A DNA stretch of 37,596 nt from Pseudomonadota bacterium (GCA_027624315.1 JAQBXX010000014.1:1-37596), one strand, 5' to 3'; positions 1-10,861 are shown, numbered from the stretch's first letter. The notes: generated by a model not told the origin, from the letters alone. Made by a program: numbers and translations.

Positions 1-67
1 ACCGCTGGACTATGAAAAGTACCACAATGCGCCCTAACTGGGTGTCCGTTTTATCGGGGTAAGATCA
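1..67 (+). mobile_element. IS3-family element, right-end remnant
   Basis: The first bases encode PLDYEKYHNAP followed by a stop at 35-37, which matches the usual C-terminal ending of IS3-family OrfB transposases. About 10 bases later comes tgtccgttttatcggggtaa, which resembles an IS3-type terminal inverted repeat, ending near gatca at 63-67. Only the tail lies in the window, so it cannot be judged whether the element is intact upstream. Assignment rests on recalled family patterns. Confidence 0.6.
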
Positions 68-91
68 GACCTTACATTTGACATCCCACAA
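65..91. repeat. 27-bp dispersed repeat, copy 1 (inverted relative to 36351)
   Basis: The sequence tcagaccttacatttgacat followed by cccacaa recurs as its reverse complement at 36351-36377 with one mismatch. It starts at the end of the IS3 remnant. It belongs to a loose group of short tags containing GTAAGG (minus strand here) seen elsewhere in this window beside mobile-element debris. Confidence 0.8.
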
Positions 92-101
92 ACGAAGAAG
101 C

Positions 102-145
102 GAGGGGTCAAGTTCATTGAGGGTCGAGAGGGGTCAAGTTCATTG
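102..145. repeat. Two direct copies of an 18-bp repeat
   Basis: gaggggtcaagttcattg occurs at 102-119 and again at 128-145, separated by 8 bases. It lies between the IS3 remnant and the end of purA. No coding role is visible. No rho-independent terminator for purA was recognised in this stretch. Confidence 0.85.
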
Positions 146-180
146 TATGACTGCCACACGCCTCGCCGCACCTGCTCTAG

Positions 181-2669
<2,489 letters not shown>

Positions 2670-2691
2670 AAGTGTGGTCAGGAGATGGAAG

Positions 2692-2750
2692 TTTTACTCA
2701 GGAGACACAAAGTAAGGGCGCACGTTGGGACAGGTGTCTCCTGAGTAAAA
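2692..2750. repeat. 17-bp perfect inverted repeat enclosing a GTAAGG tag
   Basis: ttttactcaggagacac at 2692-2708 is perfectly inverted at 2734-2750. The 25-base loop contains aaagtaagggcgcac, close to the aaagtaaggggacgc tag found near 9885 and 10280. It lies in the DUF2065-hisZ gap, where a transcript would form a strong hairpin just before the hisZ start. It looks like a small palindromic mobile or REP-like element; no protein is encoded. Confidence 0.85.
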
Positions 2751-2775
2751 ACCCTGTTAACTCTACCCCCACCCT

Positions 2776-2804
2776 GTCCCGCCCCCTAAACATGGGGCGG
2801 GGAC
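2776..2804. repeat. GC-rich stem-loop
   Basis: gtcccgcccc and ggggcggggac form a stem with one bulge around an 8-base loop, 30 bases from the larger palindrome. No T-tract follows on the minus strand, so a classical terminator is unlikely. It may tune the hflC/DUF2065 to hisZ part of the transcript, which is inference. Confidence 0.6.
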
Positions 2805-2838
2805 GTGGCAGAGAGTGCAGTCATTAAGAATGAACTCA

Positions 2839-3027
2839 TTAGTAACGTACAAAGTATAACAGACCCAGGCCGAGCAGCATGCTGACAAGTCCGCCGATGC
2901 GGAGCGCGCGGTCGTCCATCTGTGTCATGCGGGTGAGCGTCATGCGCAGCCCCGCCGGGCTGAGAAACGGCAGTATGCCTTCGATGATGAGCAACAGCGC
3001 TATGGCGGCCGCCAGGCTATCCCACAT
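2839..3027 (-). CDS. DUF2065 (YjeT-like) small membrane protein
   Basis: This 62-residue protein has two hydrophobic segments (about residues 3-22 and 45-60) joined by a short basic stretch, with GILPFLSPAGLR in the middle. That is the pattern of DUF2065/YjeT. The family commonly lies directly after hflC, as here (29 bases downstream), so it is probably part of the hfl operon. Its function is not known; it may be an accessory to HflKC or FtsH, which is only a contextual guess. Confidence 0.88.
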   Translation of the reverse strand: MWDSLAAAIALLLIIEGILPFLSPAGLRMTLTRMTQMDDRALRIGGLVSMLLGLGLLYFVRY

Positions 3028-3056
3028 TGCCGGCCTTCGTCATGGCACGGTACCGC

Positions 3057-3947
3057 CTACTTGCCACCCGATCTCGCGCCTCCCAAGCTCGGACTCTTGA
3101 AGTATTTGAAGAAATCCGCACCGGGATCCAGCACCAGTATGTCGCCTTTATCCCGGAAGGTGTTTTTGTATGCATTCAGGCTGCGATATAGCGAATAGAA
3201 TTCCGCATCGCTGCCAAAGGCCTTGGCATAGATGGCTGCGGCCTGCGCGTCGCCCTGGCCGCGCATATGCTCGGCCTCGCGGTAAGCCTCAGCGAGGATC
3301 ACGCTGCGCTGCCGGTCCGCGTCCGCCCTGATGCGCTCCGCCGCCTCCGCGCCGCGCGCGCGCAAATCCTTCGCCACCCGCTCGCGCTCGGCCTGCATAC
3401 GCTGGAACACCGAGAGGCTCACTTCTTTGGGTAAATCCACCCGGCGCAGGCGCACATCGATCACCTCGATGCCGAACTGGTGGGCCTGCTGGTTGGCGGT
3501 GACAGTCAGCACATCCATGATATTCGCCCGGTCACCGGAAATGACCTCCTTAATGGTGCGCTTGCCGAATTCGCCGCGCAGTCCATCCTTGACGATCTGG
3601 TAGAGCCTCTGGTTTGCCCGCAACTCGTCGCCGCCCATACTGCGGTAATAGTCCGCAACATTCTTGATGCGCCACTTGACGAAAGAATCGACAATGACAT
3701 TTTTCTTCTCGGCGGTGAGATAACGCTCCGGCTCGGCTTCCGCAGTATGGATACGCGCATCGAATTTACGCACATTGTTGATCACAGGCATCTTGAAATG
3801 CAGCCCGGGCTCGAAATCCGAGCGCACGATCTCGCCCAGCCGGAACAGAATGACACGCTCACGTTCGTTTACCATAAAAATAGAAAAATAGATCGCTGCC
3901 AGCAACACTACGGCCAGCCCCGGCAACAGCATCTTCAGCTTCTCCAT
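3057..3947 (-). CDS. hflC: HflC, modulator of FtsH protease
   Basis: HflC is an SPFH/band-7 protein anchored in the inner membrane. With HflK it forms a large periplasm-facing assembly that holds FtsH and limits its access to substrates. Residues about 8-26 form the N-terminal membrane anchor. NERERVILFRLGEIV and the DVRLRRVDLPKEVS region mark the band-7 domain, followed by a long charged helix with many Ala, Glu and Arg. It has 296 residues. Its ATG overlaps the hflK stop by one base (TGATG), which indicates translational coupling and equal production of the two subunits. Confidence 0.96.
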   Translation of the reverse strand: MEKLKMLLPGLAVVLLAAIYFSIFMVNERERVILFRLGEIVRSDFEPGLHFKMPVINNVRKFDARIHTAEAEPERYLTAEKKNVIVDSFVKWRIKNVADYYRSMGGDELRANQRLYQIVKDGLRGEFGKRTIKEVISGDRANIMDVLTVTANQQAHQFGIEVIDVRLRRVDLPKEVSLSVFQRMQAERERVAKDLRARGAEAAERIRADADRQRSVILAEAYREAEHMRGQGDAQAAAIYAKAFGSDAEFYSLYRSLNAYKNTFRDKGDILVLDPGADFFKYFKSPSLGGARSGGK

Positions 3948-5161
3948 CAGCGTTCTCCTCTGTCGCGGGTGCGATCACGCGTGTCGCCACCCTGACCTTC
4001 CTGGGTGGTTCGGGGCGCAATCGAGGCGGCGGGCGGCAACATGCGCTCCAGCGCCTTGTCAGGCGACATGGGCGTGACGCCGCTCATGCGATCGAGCGGC
4101 AGATAAAGCAGATTGCTGCCGCCTTTGACATCCACCACAACCTTGCCCGCGCTGCTCAGCACGGATTCCAACGCGTCCAGGTACAGGCGCTCGCGGGTCA
4201 CCGCAGGCGCCTTTCGATATTCGGCAAGAACTTGCGTAAAGCGGCTGGCCTCACCTTCCGCCTGCGCGACGACACGCGCCTTGTGGGCCTTGCTTTCCTC
4301 GATCTGGCGCTGGGCTGCGCCGCGCGCACGCGGGATAATGTCATTGGCGTAGGTTTCCGCCTCGTTCCTGAGGCGCTGTTCATCCTCACGTGACTTGATG
4401 ACGTCTTCGAATGCTGCTTGCACCTCTTCTGGTGGCTGGGCATCCTGCAGATTGACGCTGGTCACCTCAAGCCCGCTGCGGTAACGATCCAGCACGCCCT
4501 GTAGCAGCTTCTCGGTGCGCGCCACTATGTCAGCGCGCCCCTCGGTGAGCACAAAATCCAGACTGCTTTTGCCGATGGTCTCGCGCACCGCACTCTCGGT
4601 CGCCTGGGCGAGCGTGGCGTCCGGATCAATCACGTTAAACAGATAGTCGCGCGCATCCTTGACGCGGTATTGCACGGCGAGCTTGATGTCGACGATATTT
4701 TCATCCTGGGTAAGCATCAGAGACTCTACCGGCACACGCGGTACAGCGGAGGCGCCACGTGTGCTTCCGCCCGTGCGGAAACCAATTTCGACATTGCGTA
4801 TCTGGGCGACATTGACGACTTCGGCGGTTTCAATCGGGTAGGGGATATGCCAGTGCGGGCCCGGCATCGTGGTCTCAGAGTAAGCTCCGAAGGTCAGCAC
4901 CACGCCACGCTCGGCGGGATCGACAATATAGATGCCGGATGCGAGCCAGATTACGAAAACAACAACTGCGATAACCGCGCCCATGGAGCGCGCGTTGCCA
5001 TTATTGCCGTTGCCGCCGCTACTCTTGCCACCGAACAATCCGCCAAGGAATTGCTGCAATTTGCGGAGGATGTCGTCGAGGTCGGGCGGGCCCGATGCGC
5101 CTTTGCGCGCCCCTGCGCCCCAAGGATCCTTGCTGCCGCCTCCAGGTTCATTCCAAGCCAT
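3947..5161 (-). CDS. hflK: HflK, modulator of FtsH protease
   Basis: HflK is the SPFH/band-7 partner of HflC. Its Gly-rich N-terminal tail (GGLFGGKSSGGNGNNGN) precedes one membrane helix (AVIAVVVFVIWLASGIYIV), the band-7 domain (NIVDIKLAVQYRVKDARDYLFNV) and a helical region with Glu/Arg-rich repeats. The ORF track starts at 5173 with MGCV; the ATG at 5161 (MAWNEPGG) is preferred. MAWNEP is the conserved family start, and GGGGTG lies six bases upstream. That gives 404 residues. It sits 21 bases after hflX and overlaps hflC by one base. Confidence 0.96.
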   Translation of the reverse strand: MAWNEPGGGSKDPWGAGARKGASGPPDLDDILRKLQQFLGGLFGGKSSGGNGNNGNARSMGAVIAVVVFVIWLASGIYIVDPAERGVVLTFGAYSETTMPGPHWHIPYPIETAEVVNVAQIRNVEIGFRTGGSTRGASAVPRVPVESLMLTQDENIVDIKLAVQYRVKDARDYLFNVIDPDATLAQATESAVRETIGKSSLDFVLTEGRADIVARTEKLLQGVLDRYRSGLEVTSVNLQDAQPPEEVQAAFEDVIKSREDEQRLRNEAETYANDIIPRARGAAQRQIEESKAHKARVVAQAEGEASRFTQVLAEYRKAPAVTRERLYLDALESVLSSAGKVVVDVKGGSNLLYLPLDRMSGVTPMSPDKALERMLPPAASIAPRTTQEGQGGDTRDRTRDRGER

Positions 5162-5182
5162 TACACACCCCACTCATGATTA

Positions 5183-6367
5183 TTAGTTTTCACCGACACA
5201 ACTTCCCGCTGGCGCACTATACTGCATATTGTAACTCTGTTCGGGGCCGCCATACACAGAGATGCGCCGCGCAACATGCTCGGCCACGGCCGCACGCAAC
5301 AGTTCCTGCCCTGCGCCAGTCACTGCGGACACCCACACGCGCCGCACCAAGCCGCGTTCGTCACGCTCCACACGCGGGGTGAACCCCGGCACGAGGTCGA
5401 TCTTGTTGTACACCTCGATCTGCGGCACGCCATCGGCGCCGATTTCCTTCAGTACCGCGTTGACCTGCTCCATGGCGGCATGGCGATTGTCATCGTGCGC
5501 ATCGATCACATGCAACAGGAGATCGGCCTCGTGCGTCTCCTGCAAGGTGGAGCGGAACGCCGCCACCAGGTCATGCGGCAGATGGCGGATGAAGCCGACC
5601 GTGTCCGCGAGTATGGCATGGCGGTTAGGGGTAAGATATAGGTGGCGCAGGATTGGATCGAGTGTGGCGAAGAGCTGGTTCGCGGCATAGACGCCGGAGC
5701 GGGTCAGCCGGTTGAACAGGGTGGATTTTCCGGTGTTGGTGTAACCGACCAGTGAAACGGTGGGCACCGCGGCCTTGCGCCGCGCCTTGCGGCCCTGGCC
5801 GCGCTGCATGGCCACTTTGTTGAGTTGCTTGTTCAGGTGCTTGATGCGCACGCGGATCAGGCGGCGGTCGGTTTCGAGCTGCGTTTCACCGGGACCGCGC
5901 AGGCCGATACCGCCCTTCTGGCGCTCAAGGTGAGTCCAACCGCGCACCAGGCGCGTCGCTATATGCTGCAACTGGGCGAGCTCCACTTGCAGCTTGCCCT
6001 CGTGGCTGCTCGCGCGCTGCGCGAAGATGTCGAGGATGAGCCCGGTACGGTCGAGCACGCGGCATTGCAGCAGCTTTTCCAGATTGCGCTCCTGCGCCGG
6101 CGACAGCGGGTGGTTGAACAGCACCACCTCGGCACACTCGCGCTCTACGCAGGCGCGGAGTTCCTCGGCCTTGCCGCTGCCGATGAAGTATTTGGGGTCG
6201 GGTTGCTGACGGCTGCCGGTGACCACCGCGACCGGACGGGTGCGTGCGGAGACGGCCAGCTCATTCAGCTCGGCAAGTTCTTCGCGCTGATCGGCCGCGC
6301 GAAAATTGACGTGCACCAGCACGGCGCGTTCAGCCCCGCCGTGCCGCTGCTGGGGACGATCAAACAA
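5183..6367 (-). CDS. hflX: GTPase HflX
   Basis: HflX is a ribosome-associated GTPase of the Obg/HflX group that splits stalled 70S ribosomes. It shows the HflX-specific GGIGLRGPGETQLE (residues 152-165), P-loop GYTNTGKST (208-216), G3 DTVGF (255-259) and G4 NKID (321-324). The N-terminal nucleotide-binding HflX domain includes DPKYFIGSGKAEEL. At 394 residues it is a little shorter than the E. coli protein, mainly at the C-terminus, where the last 20 residues look unlike the family. hfq lies upstream, separated by the 174-bp repeat at 6408. Confidence 0.96.
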   Translation of the reverse strand: MFDRPQQRHGGAERAVLVHVNFRAADQREELAELNELAVSARTRPVAVVTGSRQQPDPKYFIGSGKAEELRACVERECAEVVLFNHPLSPAQERNLEKLLQCRVLDRTGLILDIFAQRASSHEGKLQVELAQLQHIATRLVRGWTHLERQKGGIGLRGPGETQLETDRRLIRVRIKHLNKQLNKVAMQRGQGRKARRKAAVPTVSLVGYTNTGKSTLFNRLTRSGVYAANQLFATLDPILRHLYLTPNRHAILADTVGFIRHLPHDLVAAFRSTLQETHEADLLLHVIDAHDDNRHAAMEQVNAVLKEIGADGVPQIEVYNKIDLVPGFTPRVERDERGLVRRVWVSAVTGAGQELLRAAVAEHVARRISVYGGPEQSYNMQYSAPAGSCVGEN

Positions 6368-6407
6368 TCATCTACCCCTACGCATGTTCAATGGCGCCCC
6401 TCGCCCC

Positions 6408-6581
6408 TAAAAATGATGGATTTTGCTTCAAGACAAGGCGCAGCGCAGGCGAGCAGCGCAGCATACAAGTTAGTATGTGAGCAGCGGAGACAAGCTGCAA
6501 CGGTCGCTCCTGCGCGTTCTGCGCTCGCGACATTCGTACTTCCTTGTACAGCATAGGATTGGAGCAAAAGACGCATTTTTA
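6408..6581. repeat. MITE-like element, copy 1 (long form)
   Basis: The left end taaaaatgatggattttgct and the right end, read inward on the minus strand, taaaaatgcgtcttttgctc form imperfect terminal inverted repeats. A second copy is at 19323-19446. Copy 1 carries about 50 additional bases near its right end, including gtacttccttgtac. Inside is a perfect catac/gtatg stem. It encodes no convincing protein. Its right edge coincides exactly with the hfq stop codon (TAA, 6579-6581). Confidence 0.85.
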
Positions 6582-6833
6582 GGCGTTGCCTGCATCTGGC
6601 GTCGTATCATCCGTAATGGGCAGCTTGATATTGCGCGACGGTACCACGGTCGAAATGGCGTGCTTGTATACCATCTGGCTCACGGTGTTTTTCAGCAGCA
6701 CCACGAATTGATCGAACGATTCAATCTGACCCTGCAACTTGATTCCGTTGGTCAGATAAACCGAGACCGGCACACCCTCTTTGCGCAGTGCATTCAGGAA
6801 GGGGTCTTGCAGTGATTTCCCTTTGGTGGTCAT
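6579..6833 (-). CDS. hfq: RNA chaperone Hfq
   Basis: Hfq is a hexameric Sm-like protein that pairs small RNAs with mRNAs. The 84 residues contain the N-terminal [13 protein letters not shown], the Sm1 region [23 protein letters not shown] and the Sm2 motif VYKHAIST with the conserved YKH. The C-terminal tail after residue 70 is short and acidic ([12 protein letters not shown]). GGAG lies upstream of the ATG. Oddly, the stop codon TAA is also the terminal TTTTTA of the MITE-like repeat, so the present 3' end may have been set by its insertion. Confidence 0.97.
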   Translation of the reverse strand: MTTKGKSLQDPFLNALRKEGVPVSVYLTNGIKLQGQIESFDQFVVLLKNTVSQMVYKHAISTVVPSRNIKLPITDDTTPDAGNA

Positions 6834-6941
6834 ACTTGCTCTCCGTTTCTAGTTATTGGAGCCATCAGGATCAAGGGTTTTGAGAGGCATTACCCACTTG
6901 ATATCTTCCGGCCAAGCAAAGCTTTGACACTCATCTGGGTA

Positions 6942-7892
6942 TTAAGTTGTGGCGGTGCTACAGTATTTCAAGACGGTTGCCAAAAGATCGGCGGCCTCGC
7001 TGTCAAACCAGCGCGCGTCCGGCTCAGCACGCAGCCAGGTCAACTGGCGTTTGGCAAACTGCCGCGTGGCTATAATAGCGCGTCTTTCCATCTCGTCGCA
7101 ATCAATCTCACCCGCCAGAAACTGCCACACCTGACGGTAGCCCACGGCGCGCAATGACGGCAGCGCCGGGTCGAGGTCACCGCGCTCATACAGCGCCCGC
7201 ACCTCGTCCACCAGCCCCTCCTCCAGCATGCGCCGGAAGCGCCCGGCGATGCGCACGTGCAACCGCTCGCGCTCGGGCGGACTGAGTACCAGCTTGAGCG
7301 GCGCATACGGAAAACGCTCGCCATCGCCCCCCGTCTGTAGCGTGCTCATCGGCACGCCGCTGAGTTCATAGACCTCAAGCGCGCGCTGAATGCGCTGCGG
7401 GTCGTTGGGGTGGATGCGTGCCGCCGCTGCCGGATCGACCTCGGCCAGGCGCGCGTGCAACGCGGCCCAGCCCTGTGCCTCGCCTTCGGCACCGAGGCGC
7501 ACGCGCACCGCAGGATCGGCGCCCGGCAGCGCGGACAGCCCGCGCTCCAGCGCACGGAAATAAAGCCCCGTCCCGCCCACCAGCAGCGGAATGCGCCCCG
7601 CGCGCGTGATCCCGGCCATCACGCGCAGGGCGTCGGCGCGGAACTGGGCCGCGGAATACGGCTCGGACGGGTCGCGGATGTCAATCAGGTGATGCGGCAC
7701 CGCCTCCCGCACCGCGCGCTCCGGCTTCGCGGTGCCGATGTCCATGCCGCGGTACACCATGGCCGAATCCACACTGATGATTTCGCACGGCAGCCGCTGC
7801 ACCAGCGCAAGCGCGAGATCGCTCTTGCCGGAGGCGGTGGGGCCCATCAGAAAAATGGCAGGTGGCAACATGACATGTAGGTGCGAATTCAT
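6942..7892 (-). CDS. miaA: tRNA dimethylallyltransferase
   Basis: MiaA transfers the dimethylallyl group from DMAPP to A37 of tRNAs that read UNN codons. Visible are the P-loop [46 protein letters not shown] and the C-terminal [18 protein letters not shown]. The track start gives 316 residues. An in-frame ATG at 7871 ([12 protein letters not shown]) is also possible; neither has a strong ribosome site. It lies 29 bases after mutL and upstream of hfq, the conserved order. Confidence 0.96.
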   Translation of the reverse strand: MNSHLHVMLPPAIFLMGPTASGKSDLALALVQRLPCEIISVDSAMVYRGMDIGTAKPERAVREAVPHHLIDIRDPSEPYSAAQFRADALRVMAGITRAGRIPLLVGGTGLYFRALERGLSALPGADPAVRVRLGAEGEAQGWAALHARLAEVDPAAAARIHPNDPQRIQRALEVYELSGVPMSTLQTGGDGERFPYAPLKLVLSPPERERLHVRIAGRFRRMLEEGLVDEVRALYERGDLDPALPSLRAVGYRQVWQFLAGEIDCDEMERRAIIATRQFAKRQLTWLRAEPDARWFDSEAADLLATVLKYCSTATT

Positions 7893-7921
7893 TCGTAAAT
7901 AGACAGCCGAATTTGTCGGCC

Positions 7922-9748
7922 CTACCGCCCCCTCATAAACAGCTTGTCCAGCTCACCCATACTCAACTGCACCCAGGTCGGACGGCCGTGGTTGCATTGC
8001 GCGCTGCGCTCGGTGCGTTCCATGTCGCGCAGCAGGGCGTTCATCTCCGCCGGCGTGAGCCTGCGGTTTGCGCGCACGGCGCCGTGACAGGCCAGTGTGG
8101 ACAACACGCGCTGGGTCTCGTCGCCGATGCGCGCGCTGACGCCGTGCTCCAGCACGTCCGACAATACATCGCGCACCAACGCCGCGCTGTCGACATCGCG
8201 CAACAGCGCGGGCACCTGCCGCACCACCACGGTCTCCGGCGCGACGCGGCTCAACTCGAAGCCGAGCGTGCTGAACCACGCGCTGTGCTCCTCCACCAGC
8301 GCCGCCTCGCGTTCGCTCACCGCGAGCGTCACCGGCACCAGCAACGGCTGCGCGCGCACGCCCTCGCCCGCGAGCGCCGTCTTCATGCGCTCATAGGTGA
8401 TGCGCTCGTGCGCGGCATACATGTCCACCAGCACCAGGCCGTGCGCGTTTTCCACGAGGATATAAATCCCCTGCAATTGCGCGAGTGCATAGCCGAGCGG
8501 CGGAACTTCGCCGGCTTGAATCTCCGCCTCGGCTTCCTCGCCACGCACGGGCGCGGCATGCAGAGACTCGTACACCGCCATCTGTTCCTGCACCTGGAAC
8601 GGCATGGCGCGCTGGAACGCACGCTCAGGCGGCGGCTGTATTGACGGCGTCTGCGTGGGTGTCGCAAAGGCTGCGTGAACGGGACTGGTTTCTGTACCGC
8701 TATGAGGCTGCGCCAAAGCCTCATGCAAGGTGCGAAACACAAAGTCGTGTATCAAACGCGATTCGCGGAAACGCACCTCGTGCTTGGCCGGGTGCGCGTT
8801 CACATCCACCTGCTCGGGCGCGAGCGTGAGATACAGCACAAAGGCCGGGTGACGCCCGTGATACAGCACATCCTGATACGCCTGACGCACGGCGTGGCTC
8901 ACCGACTTGTCGCGCACCATGCGCCCGTTCACATAAAACAGTTGCAGATCGGGCTGGCTGCGCGAGAACACCGGCCGTGCTATCCAACCGCTCAGCGTGA
9001 GCCCGGTGGCCACGCCCTCCACACGCAGCGCGTGTTCGATGAACTCCGAGCCGCACAGCGCCGCCACGCGCCGCGCCTGCTCCGCTGCGTCGTGTGCCGG
9101 GCGCAACGTATACAGCGTGCGCTCGTTATGGCGCAGCGTGATGCCGGCCTCGAAGCGTGCCAGTGCAATGCGCTTGACCACCTCTTCGAGATGCTCGAAC
9201 TCGGTGCGCTCGGTACGCAGAAATTTGCGCCGTGCCGGGGTATTGAAAAACAGATCGCGCACCTCGACCGTGGTGCCGGGCGGATGCGCCGCCGGTTGTG
9301 GTTCGACGCCGAGCTCTCGCCCGTCGCCCTCCACGCGCCAGCCGCGGTCATCCTGCGCGGTGCGCGACGTGAGTACAAGGCGCGACACGGAAGCGATGCT
9401 GGGCAGCGCCTCGCCGCGAAAGCCCATGCTCTGCACGCGTTCGAGGTCTTCCAGCGTGCGGATTTTGCTGGTGGCGTGACGCGCGAGCGCCAGCGCGAGA
9501 TCATCCTTGTGAATGCCGCAACCATCGTCGCGTACGCGCATCAAACGCATGCCGCCCTGCTCCACCTCCACCACAATCTCGCGCGCCCCCGCATCGAGAC
9601 TGTTTTCCAGCAGCTCCTTCACCACCGACGCGGGCCGCTCGACCACCTCGCCCGCCGCAATCTGGTTAATCAGGCGCGCAGGCAACGCCTGTATGCGGCG
9701 CGGCGCATCAGCGCTCACGGTGTGCTGCAAATCGGGTCTGGGTTCCAC
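7922..9748 (-). CDS. mutL: DNA mismatch repair protein MutL
   Basis: MutL is the ATP-driven coordinator of mismatch repair. The N-terminal GHKL ATPase shows [11 protein letters not shown] (45-55), DDGCGI (74-79) and [14 protein letters not shown] (109-122). [11 protein letters not shown] (317-327) closes the transducer domain. The C-terminal domain has [12 protein letters not shown] (442-453), ACHGA (553-557) and QCNHGRP (584-590), the three positions of the MutL endonuclease site. The usual D-x-H-A becomes D-x-Y-A. It has 608 residues. amiC is normally directly upstream; here an IS4 and antitoxin islet intervenes. Confidence 0.97.
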   Translation of the reverse strand: MEPRPDLQHTVSADAPRRIQALPARLINQIAAGEVVERPASVVKELLENSLDAGAREIVVEVEQGGMRLMRVRDDGCGIHKDDLALALARHATSKIRTLEDLERVQSMGFRGEALPSIASVSRLVLTSRTAQDDRGWRVEGDGRELGVEPQPAAHPPGTTVEVRDLFFNTPARRKFLRTERTEFEHLEEVVKRIALARFEAGITLRHNERTLYTLRPAHDAAEQARRVAALCGSEFIEHALRVEGVATGLTLSGWIARPVFSRSQPDLQLFYVNGRMVRDKSVSHAVRQAYQDVLYHGRHPAFVLYLTLAPEQVDVNAHPAKHEVRFRESRLIHDFVFRTLHEALAQPHSGTETSPVHAAFATPTQTPSIQPPPERAFQRAMPFQVQEQMAVYESLHAAPVRGEEAEAEIQAGEVPPLGYALAQLQGIYILVENAHGLVLVDMYAAHERITYERMKTALAGEGVRAQPLLVPVTLAVSEREAALVEEHSAWFSTLGFELSRVAPETVVVRQVPALLRDVDSAALVRDVLSDVLEHGVSARIGDETQRVLSTLACHGAVRANRRLTPAEMNALLRDMERTERSAQCNHGRPTWVQLSMGELDKLFMRGR

Positions 9749-9884
9749 AGGGCGTTATCTCTCAGCAATGCCCCATACTAACGCGGAGGCAGCACTTGGC
9801 GGAAGGGTGTTTTTAAGCGGTATTCATTACCGACTCTCCCGCGCCCGTCGAGTCATTTTGGCTTGCCAGCTATGAAAAGTAAGA

Positions 9885-9904
9885 AAAGTAAGGGGACGCT
9901 ACCC
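9885..9904. repeat. 20-bp tag repeat, copy 1
   Basis: aaagtaaggggacgctaccc occurs here and again exactly at 10280-10299, bracketing the IS4 transposase fragment as direct repeats. A relative, aaagtaagggcgcac, lies in the loop of the palindrome at 2692-2750. Confidence 0.85.
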
Positions 9905-9911
9905 AATGGCA

Positions 9912-10277
9912 CTACCTTAAGCACGCCGCAATATGCCGCTCTTGTAGTTTAATAAGCCGTTCACGCAAGATGGATCGTGGCTTCGTGAGCAATCCATACT
10001 GTTTAGGTCGTCGCTTGACGGCTCTGGGCTCAACCCGGCCGGGTCGGTGCGGGAGCCGGCAGCGGGCAATACCGGCAATAAAATGCGTGCGCCGTGTCGC
10101 TAGGCTCGTGCGTGGATAATGGCGCAGGCTCATTTCAAAGGCGTTGAGCAATTGCAGGGCGGCTTTGAAGCTCAACTGCCGCGGCAACAGGTTGTGCGTG
10201 GCGGCGGCCTGTGCCATCACGGCGCGCACTAAATTGTAGGCGAGCAGGTGGACGGCAATTTCCTTTTCTACCATCTC
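9912..10277 (-). pseudogene. IS4-family transposase, C-terminal fragment
   Basis: The track ORF runs 9912-10397, but only the part from EMVEKEIAVHLLAYNLVRAV to the end looks like a transposase. It contains the IS4-family C-terminal features: EKEIAVHLLAYN, the LSFKAALQLLNAF helix and RPGRVEPRAVKRRPKQYGLLTKPR. The N-terminal DDE core is absent. The first 40 codons of the open frame are translated from repeats (the tag at 10280 and the palindrome at 10324). It is a dead remnant between mutL and amiC. Confidence 0.8.
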
Positions 10278-10279
10278 GG

Positions 10280-10299
10280 AAAGTAAGGGGACGCTACCC
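10280..10299. repeat. 20-bp tag repeat, copy 2
   Basis: This is an exact direct copy of aaagtaaggggacgctaccc at 9885-9904. It lies at the breakpoint where recognisable IS4 transposase sequence begins, which suggests recombination or insertion at the tag. Confidence 0.85.
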
Positions 10300-10323
10300 T
10301 TTTCTATTCGGACAGGCACCAAG

Positions 10324-10350
10324 GGCGCAATAACCAAAGGGTATTGCGCC
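10324..10350. repeat. GGCGCAAT palindrome, copy 1
   Basis: ggcgcaat and attgcgcc form an 8-bp stem with an 11-base loop. The 27-base unit is the reverse complement of the one at 36316-36342, with two differences. It is a REP-like dispersed palindrome. In both places a GTAAGG-type tag lies within about 25 bases. Confidence 0.8.
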
Positions 10351-10409
10351 GCATGTATTTCGGCCAGCCATCCGCTGAAATGCGCTACGCTTCGCACCCT
10401 ACGCGCTAG

Positions 10410-10438
10410 TTGGGCAGCAAAATTCTTGGTGTTATACT
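10410..10438 (+). promoter_or_regulatory. Sigma-70 type promoter for the antitoxin-like genes
   Basis: TTGGGC at 10410-10415 and TATACT at 10433-10438 are separated by 17 bases. The predicted start would be near 10445, leaving about 15 bases before the first ATG at 10460, with ribosome site GGGAGGG in between. Confidence 0.6.
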
Positions 10439-10459
10439 ACGCCATCGTTGGGAGGGTTT

Positions 10460-10609
10460 ATGCGCTACCGCATCGCAATCCATAAGTCAGCCGAAGGGTT
10501 TTCCGTGTCGGTGCCGGGCTTGCCCGGTTGCTGGTCGCAAGGCTCGACTGAGGCTGAGGCCATCGAAAATATCAAAGACGCGCTCCGCGAGTATCTTGCT
10601 GTCCTTTGA
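10460..10609 (+). CDS. Short HicB-like antitoxin (orphan)
   Basis: This 49-residue protein is too short for the ORF track. MRYRIAIHKSAEGFSVSVPGLPGCWSQGSTEAEAIENIKDALREYL is the partly degraded RNase H-like fold of the HicB/UPF0150 family, which binds and blocks HicA RNases. GGGAGGG lies three bases before the ATG. The C-terminal DNA-binding part of longer HicB proteins is missing, and no hicA is adjacent. It is followed after 15 bases by another antitoxin-like gene, so it heads a small plus-strand operon. Confidence 0.75.
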   Translation: MRYRIAIHKSAEGFSVSVPGLPGCWSQGSTEAEAIENIKDALREYLAVL

Positions 10610-10624
10610 GGTAGAATTTCTGCC

Positions 10625-10846
10625 ATGAGAGTTGCGACTGGAAAAGTAATTAATGGAAGGGTCGTCGTTGAGGGCATAGCCTTTGACGAGGGCGCTGTCG
10701 TCACCATTCTTGCGCGCGATGACGATGAGACGTTTGATCTCTCGCCCGAGCAAGAAGCAGAGTTGCTGATGGCCATTGCCGAAGCCGAGCGTAGTGAAGT
10801 TGTCCCTGCCGATCAACTTCTTAAAAACCTTCGCCACACCACTTGA
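10625..10846 (+). CDS. Antitoxin-like protein of unnamed family
   Basis: This 73-residue acidic protein starts with a beta-rich segment (RVATGKVINGRVVVEGIAFDEGAVVTILAR) and continues with a helical one (LSPEQEAELLMAIAEAERSEVVPADQLLKNLR). The pattern resembles small antitoxins that usually precede RelE/ParE toxin genes: an N-terminal strand region and a C-terminal toxin-wrapping helix. No toxin gene follows. This call comes from recalled family appearance and was not checked by search. Confidence 0.6.
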   Translation: MRVATGKVINGRVVVEGIAFDEGAVVTILARDDDETFDLSPEQEAELLMAIAEAERSEVVPADQLLKNLRHTT

Positions 10847-10861
10847 ACCGGGAGGTCCAAA

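Noticed and set aside
102-145. CRISPR-like repeat
   Set aside because: There are only two direct copies with an 8-base spacer, which is not an array.
6411-6556. Open frames encoding MMDFASRQGAAQASSAAY at both repeat copies (5825-6556 and 19299-19541)
   Set aside because: They are translations of the dispersed repeat, and each continues through the antisense of a real gene (hflX or cstA).
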